DNA of 16,770 bases from Hyphomonadaceae bacterium UBA4763 (GTDB taxonomy: Bacteria; Pseudomonadota; Alphaproteobacteria; Caulobacterales; Aquidulcibacteraceae). A model generated the notes under the pieces. That model saw only the letters and a list, made by a program, of their open reading frames with translations, was not told the DNA's origin and did not search any database. Below are positions 6,624-13,122 of the stretch, piece by piece. Location of the stretch: the NCBI GenBank assembly GCA_002403455.1, contig DHHV01000113.1, positions 1 through 16,770 of the forward strand. Reading direction: 5' to 3'. Made by a program: the position numbers and the translations under genes. The first letter of the stretch is position 1, and the number at the start of each line of letters is the position of its first letter.

Positions 6624-7903
6624 CCGCGACGATATTATTGGTCGAAGACGATCCCAGCTTAAAATTGGTGCTGAGCCGCGCCTTGACCGAGGCTGGGTAT
6701 CGCGTGCGCGCCACTGAAAGCCTCGATACTTGCTTGAAATGGTGCGGCGACGGTTTGGGCGACGCCTTGGTCTTGGATGTATTTGTCGGCGGGCGAAATT
6801 CCATTGAGGCGGCTGGCGAGATCGTCCGCCGGCGGCCGAACGCGCCGATCTTGTTTACCAGCGCGCAATCAACCCTTGATACGGCGATCGCGGCGGCGGC
6901 GGCGCCCAATGCCGATTATCTACCAAAACCCTTTGATTTAGATGTGTTTCTTGACCGCTTGGCGCGGTTATTGGCGGCGCAGAAGCCAAAACCGGCGGTG
7001 TTGGGCCCGCGCCGGCCGAGCGAATCGGCCGCACTCACCGGTCGTTCGCCTGCAATGCAGGAAGTTTTCGCCCGGCTCACCAAGCTCGCCGCAAGCGATG
7101 CGCCGGCATTAATTTATGGGGCCGCAGGAACCGGCAAAAGCCGGGCGGCGCTCGCTTTGCACGCTTTGCGCGGCGGCGGCGAGGACGACGTTTTTTTCCT
7201 GCATTTTCCGTTACATCCGCGCGATGTCGAGATCAATGCTGTGATCGCGCGCGCTGAAAGCAGGCCCGAATCGGTCTGGACGGCAATCTTGGAAGACATT
7301 GATCAGGCCCGCGCAGAAGAAGTGAGCTTGGTGTGCGGGTTGGCGCACCGCGTGCGACGGCGCCAAAGCGGGCGGCTGCGGTTGATCGGCACGGCGATTG
7401 ATCCGCGGGCGGATGGGGTGAGGATGCTTGGCGACGCCGCGCCGATCCTCGTCGCCATGCCGGCGCTGGCGGCGCGGGCGGAAGACGTCGACGAATTGGC
7501 CGATCGACATTTGAGCGCGCTGTCAACGCAATGGGGTCAACGATTTCGGCTCGAAGCGTCGGCGCGCCAGCGGCTGAAGAGCGTTGATTTTTCAGATAAT
7601 ATTCGCGGGCTATTTGCGGTTCTTACCGAAGCTGCGTTCCTCGCGCCAACGGGCGCGATTGGCGAGGCGATGATCGCGCAGGCGCTGGATATGCGTCGCG
7701 CCCCGGCGCCAAATCATCCGCCAGCGGAGGATATGGCGCTTGCGCCGACCTCGCTGGAGGCCGCAGCTCGTGAGGCCGTCATCGCCGCATTGCGCGCCAG
7801 CCGCGGTAACCAAACCCGCGCCGCTGCGGCTTTGGGCGTCAACCGCAACACTTTGCGCCAGAAAATCTTGCAATTTGGTATTGATTTGAACAAAATACAG
7901 TAG
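6620..7903 (+). CDS. NtrC-like response regulator lacking the GAFTGA loop
   Basis: A three-part regulator of 427 residues, shorter than NtrC (about 470). The receiver domain (1-120) is intact: acidic Glu9-Asp10-Asp11, phospho-acceptor Asp53 in LVLDVF, Thr80 or Ser81 and Lys103 in LPKPFD. The AAA+ domain (about 140-330) keeps the Walker A GAAGTGKS (167-174), but the stretch after it is collapsed: the GAFTGA loop that contacts sigma-54 is absent and Walker B reads AILEDID (222-228) in place of LFLDEIG. The arginine-finger region survives as MPALAARAEDV (280-290). A Fis-type helix-turn-helix ends the protein (NQTRAAAALGVNRNTLRQKI). Without GAFTGA it is unlikely to activate sigma-54. Rhodobacter capsulatus NtrC is a precedent for a GAFTGA-less member working with housekeeping polymerase. 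No histidine kinase gene is adjacent. It overlaps the metallo-hydrolase gene by 4 bp. Confidence 0.85.
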   Translation: MTATILLVEDDPSLKLVLSRALTEAGYRVRATESLDTCLKWCGDGLGDALVLDVFVGGRNSIEAAGEIVRRRPNAPILFTSAQSTLDTAIAAAAAPNADYLPKPFDLDVFLDRLARLLAAQKPKPAVLGPRRPSESAALTGRSPAMQEVFARLTKLAASDAPALIYGAAGTGKSRAALALHALRGGGEDDVFFLHFPLHPRDVEINAVIARAESRPESVWTAILEDIDQARAEEVSLVCGLAHRVRRRQSGRLRLIGTAIDPRADGVRMLGDAAPILVAMPALAARAEDVDELADRHLSALSTQWGQRFRLEASARQRLKSVDFSDNIRGLFAVLTEAAFLAPTGAIGEAMIAQALDMRRAPAPNHPPAEDMALAPTSLEAAAREAVIAALRASRGNQTRAAAALGVNRNTLRQKILQFGIDLNKIQ

Positions 7904-7916
7904 TTTTTGCGAATTT
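7903..7916 (+). repeat. Left copy of 14-bp direct repeat flanking the receiver-gene patch
   Basis: GTTTTTGCGAATTT starts on the last base of the TAG stop of the NtrC-like gene. An exact copy is at 9132-9145, beyond the receiver gene. The following bases (AATTTATAAGCA, 7912-7923) recur inverted at 9170-9181. Confidence 0.55.
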
Positions 7917-8198
7917 ATAAGCATAACTATTCAAAATAAATATTCCTGTCTGATTGTCTATTCTGTTCCAATGTTAAGAAGGTCGCCTACAATTTCTGTG
8001 CACGGTAACGGAAGATTTGCTCAATAAGGCAGCAATGACTCCGAACATTTATAAAGTTTTGTTTTGGGCGATAGCAATCGTTTGTCATATTTTAGAAAGA
8101 TCCGTCGTAAACAAGTCCGTGAAGTTTAACTCTGGGGATGTCTGCTCAGACTTTTATAACGCCGTCTTAACGAGCATGCGATAACTTCAAAATGTGAG
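7904..8198. other. AT-rich gap before the receiver gene
   Basis: This 295-bp stretch is clearly AT-richer than the genes on its left. It holds the left flanking repeat, one possible small ORF (8035-8184) and a short dyad GTCTG-CT-CAGAC (8140-8151) followed by TTTT. I see no convincing -35/-10 pair, no tRNA and no CtrA-type TTAA-N7-TTAA box. Confidence 0.5.
8035..8184 (+). CDS. Possible 49-aa membrane peptide upstream of the receiver gene
   Basis: ATG to TAA gives 49 residues starting MTPNIYKVLFWAIAIVCHIL. Residues 8-20 are hydrophobic and could cross a membrane; the rest is polar with two further Cys/Tyr-rich spots. AAGG lies 5 nt before the ATG, which is better spacing than that of the receiver gene itself. 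The stop is 14 bp before the receiver ATG, so the two could share a transcript. I recognise no family. Chance is a real alternative in a 295-bp AT-rich gap. Confidence 0.3.
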   Translation: MTPNIYKVLFWAIAIVCHILERSVVNKSVKFNSGDVCSDFYNAVLTSMR

Positions 8199-9071
8199 AT
8201 GGGCGTGCGAGAATTGGTCGTGAGTCAACGAGATATTCCCAGCGATATCAAAGTATTGGTGGTGGACCACAATCCGTTCCACCGGGCCATGTTTATCGAC
8301 GTAGTGCGCAACCTTGGCGTGTCGCGGATCCATTCGGCGATCAATGGTTTAGACGCCCTGGAGGTTATGCGGTCGCGCAAATTCGACGTCATTTTCACGG
8401 AATGGCTCATGCCAGATTTGGGCGGATTGGAAATGACCCGACTAATACGGCGTTCCGCCGAGGAATATGATCGAACGGTCGCCATCATTCTTGTGTCATC
8501 GGTTACGATGAAAGAGGAGGTAATGGAAATTCGAAATGCAGGTGTTGACGAGATTGTCGCGAAGCCGATTACGGGTTCTGCAGTTCGCTCACGCTTGTAT
8601 GAGGTTGTCTATAATCGTCGACCTTTTATTGAAGCTAAAATGTATGTTGGACCATGTCGAAGGAGGATGCGCGGTTTAGACTATCGGGGCGCAAGGCGCC
8701 GCGTGGCGGACGGAGATCGCGGTCAAACATCGATAGCGTTGGTTTCAAGTGCTCTAATGGGGGCTATGAAGAGGATGGCTGTTATGCTTGCTGACGCAAG
8801 CAGTAACGAGGCAAGCTATCGGGCGGCGAAACTTGTAGCCCAGGAAATCCAGGCAATTGCGTTAGCGCTTAACAATGAAGCTGTCGTCTCTACAGCGCAA
8901 TCTCTTATGACATATTTAAATGCCATTGGCAGGTCTACAAAATTTGACCACTGGATTGTTGAGCAGCACCTTAACGCAATGGCAACAATGAAAGGCGATC
9001 GGAAGGCCAGCCCAGTCGAGCGAGAATTAGCCGATGTGCTGTCACAGGCAGTGGCAAAACGGATCGGCTGA
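8199..9071 (+). CDS. Degenerate CheY-like receiver protein with C-terminal extension, 290 aa
   Basis: The first 145 residues form a receiver domain (KVLVVDHNPFHRAMF at 18-32, GVDEIVAKPIT at 115-125). Two key sites are altered: the metal-binding acidic pair is Asp23-His24 where Asp/Glu-Asp is usual, and the phospho-acceptor position in IFTEWLMP is Glu68 (codon GAA) where Asp is expected. Ser100/Ser101 and Lys122 remain. Glu can mimic phospho-Asp, so the protein may be locked in one state; that is inference. The tail contains YVGPCRRRMR (149-158), a motif I know from alphaproteobacterial receiver proteins as YxGPDRRR, then a helical domain of about 110 residues with no known match. The ribosome site before ATG 8199 is weak; GTG 8220 is an alternative start. 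GC content is lower than in the neighbours on either side. Confidence 0.8.
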   Translation: MGVRELVVSQRDIPSDIKVLVVDHNPFHRAMFIDVVRNLGVSRIHSAINGLDALEVMRSRKFDVIFTEWLMPDLGGLEMTRLIRRSAEEYDRTVAIILVSSVTMKEEVMEIRNAGVDEIVAKPITGSAVRSRLYEVVYNRRPFIEAKMYVGPCRRRMRGLDYRGARRRVADGDRGQTSIALVSSALMGAMKRMAVMLADASSNEASYRAAKLVAQEIQAIALALNNEAVVSTAQSLMTYLNAIGRSTKFDHWIVEQHLNAMATMKGDRKASPVERELADVLSQAVAKRIG

Positions 9072-9081
9072 TAGAGTTCCT

Positions 9082-9138
9082 CCAACGCATCTTTATTGCA
9101 AGCCACGTCGGTAAAGATGCGCTGGATTCTTGTTTTTG
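9082..9138 (+). terminator. Strong stem-loop terminator of the receiver gene
   Basis: Left arm 9082-9095 (CCAACGCATCTTTA) pairs with right arm 9112-9125 (TAAAGATGCGCTGG) in 13 of 14 positions around a 16-nt loop, beginning 11 bp after the stop codon. It is followed by ATTCTTGTTTTTG, giving a moderate T tract. Confidence 0.7.
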
Positions 9139-9145
9139 CGAATTT
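9132..9145 (+). repeat. Right copy of 14-bp direct repeat flanking the receiver-gene patch
   Basis: GTTTTTGCGAATTT is identical to 7903-7916, 1229 bp away. It lies in the T-rich tail of the stem-loop at 9082-9125, so part of the match may reflect terminator-like composition. Confidence 0.55.
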
Positions 9146-9378
9146 TTTCGCGCAATCCGGCCCCCGCTTTGCTTATAAATTTATCAAGTGTTGGTATTGA
9201 GCGAGTAAAAAGGGCGATAGGTTTTTCTAAAATATCGAGGGAACAACAGGTGTGAAAAGGAATGATAAATACATATAAGTGAGGCATATATGTTGAAGTA
9301 TTGCTTTTGCGGCGTTTATTGACAGGCTGCGCCTCCGCTTTTTCATTGGTTGAATCAACGTTTTGATGCGGTTGTATG

Positions 9379-10155
9379 TTAGCTCCAATCGCCGGCGCAG
9401 GCTTGCCATAAGGCGAGCGCCGCAATCGCCGCCGTCTCGGCGCGCAAGATGCGCGGGCCAAGGCCGATCGGCGTCACCTTGTCGATGCTGCGCAGCATGG
9501 CGCGTTCTTGGGCGGTAAAACCGCCCTCGGGGCCGATCAATATGGCGGCGGGGGCGCCGCGCGCCGCACTGAACGCGTCGATAATGCGCGCTTTTTTATC
9601 AGTTGGCGCGGCGAGCCACGGCGCGCCCCAGGCGGCGTCCGGGTCATCGCCGGTTTCGTCTGCAAAGAACCAATGCGCATCAGGCGCTGCGCGCACGAGC
9701 GCGTCCTGCAATGGCAAAGGCGCCTGCAACAGCGGCAAATCGAGGCGCTCGGTCTGTTCGGCGGCTTCGCGTACGATTGCGCTTAAGCGGTCGAGATTTA
9801 TCCGGTCCTGATTGGTGCGCTGGGTGACGACCGGCTGGAGGGTCGTGGCCCCAAGTTCGGTCGCCTTCTCGACGATCCATTCGAGCGCGGCGCGCTTGAC
9901 GATAGCGAAAGCCAGGGTCAGCGGCGGCAGGGCGCTTTGGGGTCGCAAACATTGCTCGATGCGTAAAACCACCGATTTTTTGGCGACGGCCTCGATCGTC
10001 GCGCGCCATTCGCCATCGCGACCGTTAAAAAGGCGCACCTCATCGCCCGGGCGCAAGCGCATGACTTGCACGAGATAATGGGACTGGTCGGGTGGAAGCG
10101 GCGGCGGCAAATCGGGCGCGAGCGGCGCATCGATCATCAATCGTGGCGATGGCAT
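9379..10155 (-). CDS. rsmE: 16S rRNA (uracil-1498-N3)-methyltransferase
   Basis: Methylates U1498 of 16S rRNA in the 30S subunit using S-adenosylmethionine. The protein has 258 residues, slightly longer than E. coli RsmE (243). A PUA-like N-terminal domain (about 1-75; HYLVQVMRLRPGDEVRLFNG) precedes the SPOUT domain. SPOUT signatures are IVEKATELGA (94-103), ILIGPEGGFT (205-214) and LGPRILRAETAAIAAL (232-247), which form the trefoil knot and cofactor site. AGGA 7 nt before the ATG supports the start. The gene is convergent with the receiver gene and divergent from the secretion cluster, and stands alone. In many alphaproteobacteria rsmE is next to a glutamate-cysteine ligase gene; none is seen here. 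Confidence 0.95.
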   Translation of the reverse strand: MPSPRLMIDAPLAPDLPPPLPPDQSHYLVQVMRLRPGDEVRLFNGRDGEWRATIEAVAKKSVVLRIEQCLRPQSALPPLTLAFAIVKRAALEWIVEKATELGATTLQPVVTQRTNQDRINLDRLSAIVREAAEQTERLDLPLLQAPLPLQDALVRAAPDAHWFFADETGDDPDAAWGAPWLAAPTDKKARIIDAFSAARGAPAAILIGPEGGFTAQERAMLRSIDKVTPIGLGPRILRAETAAIAALALWQACAGDWS

Positions 10156-10218
10156 GGTTAAATCCTGGTGAGACGGGCAGCGGCAATAGCGTGGGGATAT
10201 TGCGCAAGAGGCGGGCTT

Positions 10219-10236
10219 TGCGGCATAGAGGCCGCA
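10219..10236. repeat. Hairpin in the rsmE/gspG divergent gap
   Basis: TGCGGC-ATAGAG-GCCGCA is a perfect 6-bp inverted repeat with a 6-nt spacer, 51 bp before the gspG start. It could lie in the 5' leader of the secretion operon. A role is not shown. Confidence 0.3.
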
Positions 10237-10287
10237 CGAGGTGATAGCGCGCCTTTCGCGCCATGGCTGGGGTTAGTTGCGAGCGGT

Positions 10288-10743
10288 ATGATGTCTACTC
10301 TTTTTCGCAAGGCGTTGTCGCGTAAGCGCCGTGGCTACAGCCTATTAGAAATTCTGATTGTGCTGACGATCATTGCCTTGATCGCGACCCTGGTCGGCCC
10401 GCGACTGATCTCGGCGTTAGATCGGTCAAAGTCGACGACGGCGGCGGTGCAATCGCGCGCGATCGCTGCGGCGTTGAACACGATGTATCTTGACCTCGGG
10501 CGTTATCCATCCGCCGAAGAAGGCTTGACGATCTTGGTTAACGCGCCAAGTGAGGGCGGCGAAACTTGGCGCGGGCCTTATCTCGAAAGCGGTCTACCGG
10601 ACGATCCCTGGGGCCGGCCTTATGAGTATTTCCCACCAGCGACGATTGATGCGTCGCCGCGCGTCGGCTCGCTTGGCGCCGATGGGCGCACGGGCGGGTC
10701 TGGATCGGCGGCCGACGTGTTTTCCGATTCGCCACGGTCCTAA
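10288..10743 (+). CDS. gspG: Type II secretion major pseudopilin
   Basis: Main building block of the periplasmic pseudopilus that pushes folded proteins through the secretin. The product is 151 residues. A basic leader RKRRG ends at Gly16; prepilin peptidase would cut before Tyr17, leaving YSLLEILIVLTIIALI with Glu21 at +5, followed by one hydrophobic helix. The GspG-specific body is clear: YPSAEEGLTILVNAP, WRGPYL, DPWGRPYEYF and, at the end, LGADGRTGGSG with ADV, the calcium-loop region of major pseudopilins. Two adjacent ATGs (10288, 10291) are possible starts with only a weak GAG ribosome site. The ORF is open back to 10168, but that would place 40 unrelated residues before the leader. Its TAA overlaps the next ATG (TAATG). 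First gene of the cluster on this strand. Confidence 0.93.
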   Translation: MMSTLFRKALSRKRRGYSLLEILIVLTIIALIATLVGPRLISALDRSKSTTAAVQSRAIAAALNTMYLDLGRYPSAEEGLTILVNAPSEGGETWRGPYLESGLPDDPWGRPYEYFPPATIDASPRVGSLGADGRTGGSGSAADVFSDSPRS

Positions 10744-11171
10744 TGGTCATGCCGAGTTGCGGCGGCAACCTTGTTTGGCGACCAAGCCTTGGCCGGCGCG
10801 CCGGCTATTCTCTGTTTGAAGTGCTGGTGGCGCTGGCGATCTTGGCGCTGGCCGCCAGTTTGACGTTGCCGAGCCTGACGGCGGGACTCGGGGCCGCTGC
10901 GCGAGGACTGATCCGTTTGGAGGTTGAACAAGCCATCCTCGCGCTTCGCCGCCGCGCTGTTCGGGAAGGCGAAACATTGTATGTTGCGCCGGGCCGGACT
11001 TTTTCCGAGCTTACATTGCGAAACACTTGGCTCATTGAGCCGGAAACTGTAATCACCATTTCTTCCGATGGGCGGTGTACCGGTGGCGCGTTAACGGCGC
11101 GCTCACTTCGAAATGATGAGACAATTCGTATTGGACTCGACCCAGAAAACTGTCGAGTTATACGGCAATGA
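10743..11171 (+). CDS. gspH: Type II secretion minor pseudopilin, GspH-like
   Basis: A 142-residue pseudopilin. The leader ends RRAG at residue 21, the mature start is YSLFEVLVALAILALAA with Glu26 at +5, and one hydrophobic helix follows. The globular part ends with a beta pattern (VITISSDGRCTGGALTARSL, then IRIGLDPENC) that fits GspH/FimT proteins, with the ISSDG turn and a final strand pair. The helix EVLVALAILAL alone could also be GspI, so the letter is uncertain. In known systems H, I, J and K form the pseudopilus tip; here only two genes lie between G and K. The start overlaps the gspG stop as TAATG, and the stop overlaps the next start as ATGA, pointing to coupled translation. Two cysteines in the last third could form a disulfide. 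Confidence 0.75.
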   Translation: MVMPSCGGNLVWRPSLGRRAGYSLFEVLVALAILALAASLTLPSLTAGLGAAARGLIRLEVEQAILALRRRAVREGETLYVAPGRTFSELTLRNTWLIEPETVITISSDGRCTGGALTARSLRNDETIRIGLDPENCRVIRQ

Positions 11172-11929
11172 ATCGCAGTAAATTTATTTATAAGAAGAAA
11201 TATGGTTTCTCTTTGTTGGAAGCGATAATTATTTTAGTAGTCGCTAGTCTTGTATTGTCGGTAATTCTGCCACTTGCGTCTCGGACAATTCGAGATAATT
11301 TACGCATAGGAGTTGCCGGTCTCAGGTCTGTCGATGAAAGTCTTTCTGAAGATGTACTGCGCCGTCTTGGTGGTGCAGTTATCACGCCAATTGTCGCGTC
11401 TGGCAGGCCACCGGCAGTTACCACCGCTGAAGGGTCAGACCGGCGCCTTCGGATTACCGTCTTGCCGGATCGAGACCTGCCCTGTGCGGCGGCATTTCAC
11501 GAACAGATTATTGAACTCAGATTAGAGAGTGCAGGCGCTTCCGGCAGACTGATCTGCGTTCCCATTACAGGGCTTGAGGAACTGGAGGTGCGTTCAGACG
11601 TTGTAAGCGTTGAGATCTTCCGGTGGCGCGGCGGATTTGCATCGTTTCAGTATAGTGAAAATGGTCAGGCGTGGAGCAAGAATTGGCCGTTGCCACACCG
11701 ACGAGTGTCACTGGAAGATGATATACAGCGTGTATTCGCGAGCGACGAGATTATTGGACTGCTGCCGGTATCGTCTCCACGGCTAAGATTTGTTGTTGAT
11801 CGCCTGCGAGGGCAGGACGTCTCCTGGTTGATTGGATTGGGGGAGCCAGCCGCTGTCGTCGTTGATCCGCTGAACACACTAGGGCTGACTCCCCCCCGCG
11901 ATCCCACCGCGATCAATCTTTCCGAGTGA
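11168..11929 (+). CDS. gspJ: Type II secretion minor pseudopilin, GspJ-like
   Basis: A 253-residue pseudopilin. A short very basic leader (KFIYKKKYG) ends at Gly13; the mature start FSLLEAIIILVVASLVLSVI carries Glu18 at +5 and the membrane helix. The body has no motif I can name. Its size and its place directly before gspK fit GspJ, which pairs with K in the tip complex; the assignment is by position and length. It overlaps the gene before by ATGA (11168-11171) and reaches into the GTGA of the next. Base composition falls noticeably: the first 100 codons use many A/T-ending codons (AAA, TTT, ATA, ATT) unlike gspG and gspH. Two cysteines (PCAAAF and LICVP) may pair in the periplasm. Confidence 0.65.
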   Translation: MNRSKFIYKKKYGFSLLEAIIILVVASLVLSVILPLASRTIRDNLRIGVAGLRSVDESLSEDVLRRLGGAVITPIVASGRPPAVTTAEGSDRRLRITVLPDRDLPCAAAFHEQIIELRLESAGASGRLICVPITGLEELEVRSDVVSVEIFRWRGGFASFQYSENGQAWSKNWPLPHRRVSLEDDIQRVFASDEIIGLLPVSSPRLRFVVDRLRGQDVSWLIGLGEPAAVVVDPLNTLGLTPPRDPTAINLSE

Positions 11930-13122
11930 GCGCTCCAATGACAAACTTGGCTTATGAACTTGCCCAACCTGGACCCAATGGGCTTGCCCCTGGGCGTAAA
12001 GCGGGTTTCATCGCGCCCCTGACGCTTGTTACGATCGCCGTAATTGCAATTGCGTTGTGGGGCGCAATGTCTGTATTAATAGGAATAGGTAAAGATATAC
12101 TGAATATAAACGAAGAAATACGATTGGAGGTGGCGAGTTTAACTATGGAATCGCGACTCCTTTACTTTATACACACGGAGCCGGTCGACCACTTGGGCGT
12201 TCGTATTAACGGCCGCCGACAAACCCCGGCGGACATTTTTGGATTGTCGGACAGCAATGCCGATACGTCACAAACCAATGTGCGGATCGGACTGCAAAAT
12301 ACACTCTCTTCGATTGGCGATCCTATCCCACAACCATTGGTATTTGACGAGCGGCTATACCGCGCTGAGGTCCCAGCCATTGGTGAAGTCGAATTATCAT
12401 TTCAGGATGGAGGAGGGCTGTTTAATCTCAAGTTGTTGGATCGGGCTGAAATTCATCGACTGTTGACAGCATTTGGCGTTGACGAGGAACTCGCCAACCG
12501 GCTTTCCGCTAGCGCGGTGGATTATGTAGATAGCGATGACCTGCAAGAACCGAATGGGGCGGAGCGTGATGATTATCGGCGTGTCAAGGCGCGAGGGCCG
12601 ATCAATCGCGCTATCCTGGCTCCAGAGGAAATTTTCGGCGCTCTAGGATGGAGCGATGCGTTCACGCCCGCGAGAAGGCGACTTTTGTTGCGCTATTTAA
12701 CAGTGTCGTCTCAAACAAATATTAGAAATGTTAATACGGCCCCAGCGATTGTCCTTTCTACATGGTTCCCGATAAATGTTGAGCAAGCACGCGGGTTCAT
12801 GCAGGAAAGAAATACCGAGCGCGCCCTCTCGGCAGGTGACGTCAATCGTCTAACTGGCGCATTGGCTGGCCCCAACGAATTTGAGATCAATGGTATCTCT
12901 AGCCTCGAGGTCAGAATGACAATAGCACTCAAGGGTAGACACAATAGCGACCTTCGTCGTGAAGTTTGGTTGGTTCGAGCTGCGAACGCCCAGGATCGAC
13001 CATTTTTTCGCCGTGGGGCGCGATTTCTAAAGGGAGACGCAGAGCATGAGAAAGGCGATGGAATTTCCCCTCAAAAGAATGCCGAGGAATTCCCCGGCAT
13101 TGAAGATGCCTTTTCTCGGTGA
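11926..13122 (+). CDS. gspK: Type II secretion minor pseudopilin GspK
   Basis: Large tip pseudopilin, 398 residues. The leader ends GRKAG at Gly27 and is followed by FIAPLTLVTIAVIAIAL. Position +5 is Leu, not Glu, which is characteristic of GspK and fits its place at the very tip. The family signature follows: FQDGGGLFNLKLLD (159-172), then DYVDSDDLQEPNGAERDDY (199-217) and GPINRAILAPEEI (224-236), the acidic calcium-binding and alpha-helical region of GspK. Start choice: GTG 11926 gives a GTGA overlap with the previous stop, in line with the tight spacing nearby; ATG 11938 is an alternative. The last 30 residues (after WLVRAAN) are Gly/Glu/Lys-rich and overlap the next gene. AT content is raised in the first 400 bp. 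Confidence 0.88.
   Translation: MSAPMTNLAYELAQPGPNGLAPGRKAGFIAPLTLVTIAVIAIALWGAMSVLIGIGKDILNINEEIRLEVASLTMESRLLYFIHTEPVDHLGVRINGRRQTPADIFGLSDSNADTSQTNVRIGLQNTLSSIGDPIPQPLVFDERLYRAEVPAIGEVELSFQDGGGLFNLKLLDRAEIHRLLTAFGVDEELANRLSASAVDYVDSDDLQEPNGAERDDYRRVKARGPINRAILAPEEIFGALGWSDAFTPARRRLLLRYLTVSSQTNIRNVNTAPAIVLSTWFPINVEQARGFMQERNTERALSAGDVNRLTGALAGPNEFEINGISSLEVRMTIALKGRHNSDLRREVWLVRAANAQDRPFFRRGARFLKGDAEHEKGDGISPQKNAEEFPGIEDAFSR

Larger units (their letters stand above)
9072..9378. other. AT-rich convergent gap between receiver gene and rsmE
   Basis: Contains the stem-loop at 9082-9125, the right flanking repeat (9132-9145), the inverted 12-mer (9170-9181) and a short hairpin AGGC-TGC-GCCT (9324-9334). 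No gene is supported: ORFs here lack ribosome sites or are very short. Most of the stretch is AT-rich with no strong promoter seen. Confidence 0.5.

Noticed and set aside
9093..9461. 122-residue minus-strand ORF downstream of rsmE
   Set aside because: Begins inside rsmE out of frame, has no ribosome site and crosses the stem-loop and repeats.
10288..13122. Type IV pilus rather than type II secretion for the pilin-like genes
   Set aside because: GspG end-loop and GspK signatures, plus GspM and a GspD-like secretin downstream, fit type II secretion; no pilus retraction ATPase or pilin assembly genes are here.
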